Positions 32,544 to 32,589 of a stretch of 32,589 bases of DNA are shown here, in pieces. Source of the DNA: Acidobacteriaceae bacterium. GTDB taxonomy: Bacteria; Acidobacteriota; Terriglobia; Terriglobales; Acidobacteriaceae. The stretch is from contig PKVZ01000266.1 of the NCBI GenBank assembly GCA_003131635.1, positions 1 through 32,589 of the forward strand. Reading direction: 5' to 3'. A program made the position numbers and the translations under genes. Numbering within the stretch: the first letter of the stretch is position 1; each line of letters begins with the position of its first letter. The notes under the pieces were generated by a model that made no database searches, had not been told where the DNA came from, and saw nothing but the letters and a program-made list of their open reading frames with translations.

Positions 32544-32570
32544 GTGATACGCATCACACTAGTGTGTGAT
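32544..32570 (-). promoter_or_regulatory. Overlapping palindromes upstream of the SHS-type MFS gene
   Basis: GTGAT-ACGC-ATCAC (32544-32557) overlaps ATCACAC-TAGT-GTGTGAT (32553-32570). The latter contains the perfect 12-bp palindrome CACACTAGTGTG at 32555-32566. They lie about 85-110 bp before the start of the minus-strand gene, next to an AT-rich stretch (32513-32526) that could hold its -10. This looks like an operator for a dimeric repressor or activator; the regulator is not identified. Confidence 0.5.
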
Positions 32571-32589
32571 CGGCACCCGCGTGCCGCAG

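Noticed and set aside
1-32589. CRISPR array, IS element, prophage, tRNA or rRNA
   Set aside because: No regularly spaced repeats, transposase or integrase-like proteins, or RNA gene features were seen on either strand.

Overview
The window looks like a chromosomal segment of a soil-type member of Acidobacteriota. This is an inference from protein style: a TonB-linked receptor with an N-terminal carboxypeptidase-regulatory-like domain, DcaP-like porins, frequent GTG/TTG starts, and a group 1h hydrogenase cluster of the kind known from Acidobacteriota and Actinobacteriota. No rRNA, tRNA or phylogenetic marker is present to prove it.

Layout. Positions 1-1993 (minus strand) hold the 5' part of hemH (ferrochelatase) and, upstream of it, a secreted protein with a duplicated small domain. 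A plus-strand EntS-like MFS exporter follows (2155-3360). The core of the window is a long plus-strand hydrogenase locus, about 3492-22853. It starts with a first hydrogenase small subunit (hhyS-1), followed closely by a PAS-PAS histidine kinase and a NarL/FixJ-type response regulator. After a 237-bp gap come a second small subunit (hhyS-2) and the large subunit (hhyL). A 13-bp-stem hairpin separates hhyL from the accessory genes: a NifU-like protein, three conserved proteins of unknown function, a maturation protease with an extra N-terminal domain, a 70-residue membrane peptide and a YceI-like lipocalin without signal peptide. Then come hypC, hypD, hypE, a tandem SIS-domain protein, a CPxT glutaredoxin-like protein, hypF, hypA, hypB and a nickel permease. 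A TonB-dependent receptor overlaps the permease gene and may be the matching outer-membrane route.

The remainder (25213-32459) is a transport block: CstA, a DcaP-like outer-membrane porin, an AtoE-type short-chain fatty acid carrier and an SHS-type MFS symporter. All fit scavenging of small organic acids or peptides.

Together the genes describe a nearly self-contained system for making a high-affinity, O2-insensitive H2-oxidising enzyme. They cover nickel import (NicO), nickel insertion (HypA/HypB), Fe(CN)2CO assembly (HypC-F) and C-terminal processing (protease). Several linked proteins of unknown function probably serve cluster loading, membrane attachment or quinone contact. The most unusual point is the second, complete small subunit, which has no large subunit of its own and is joined to a two-component system. 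No recognisable Rieske-type or HucM-type electron-transfer gene is present in the window.
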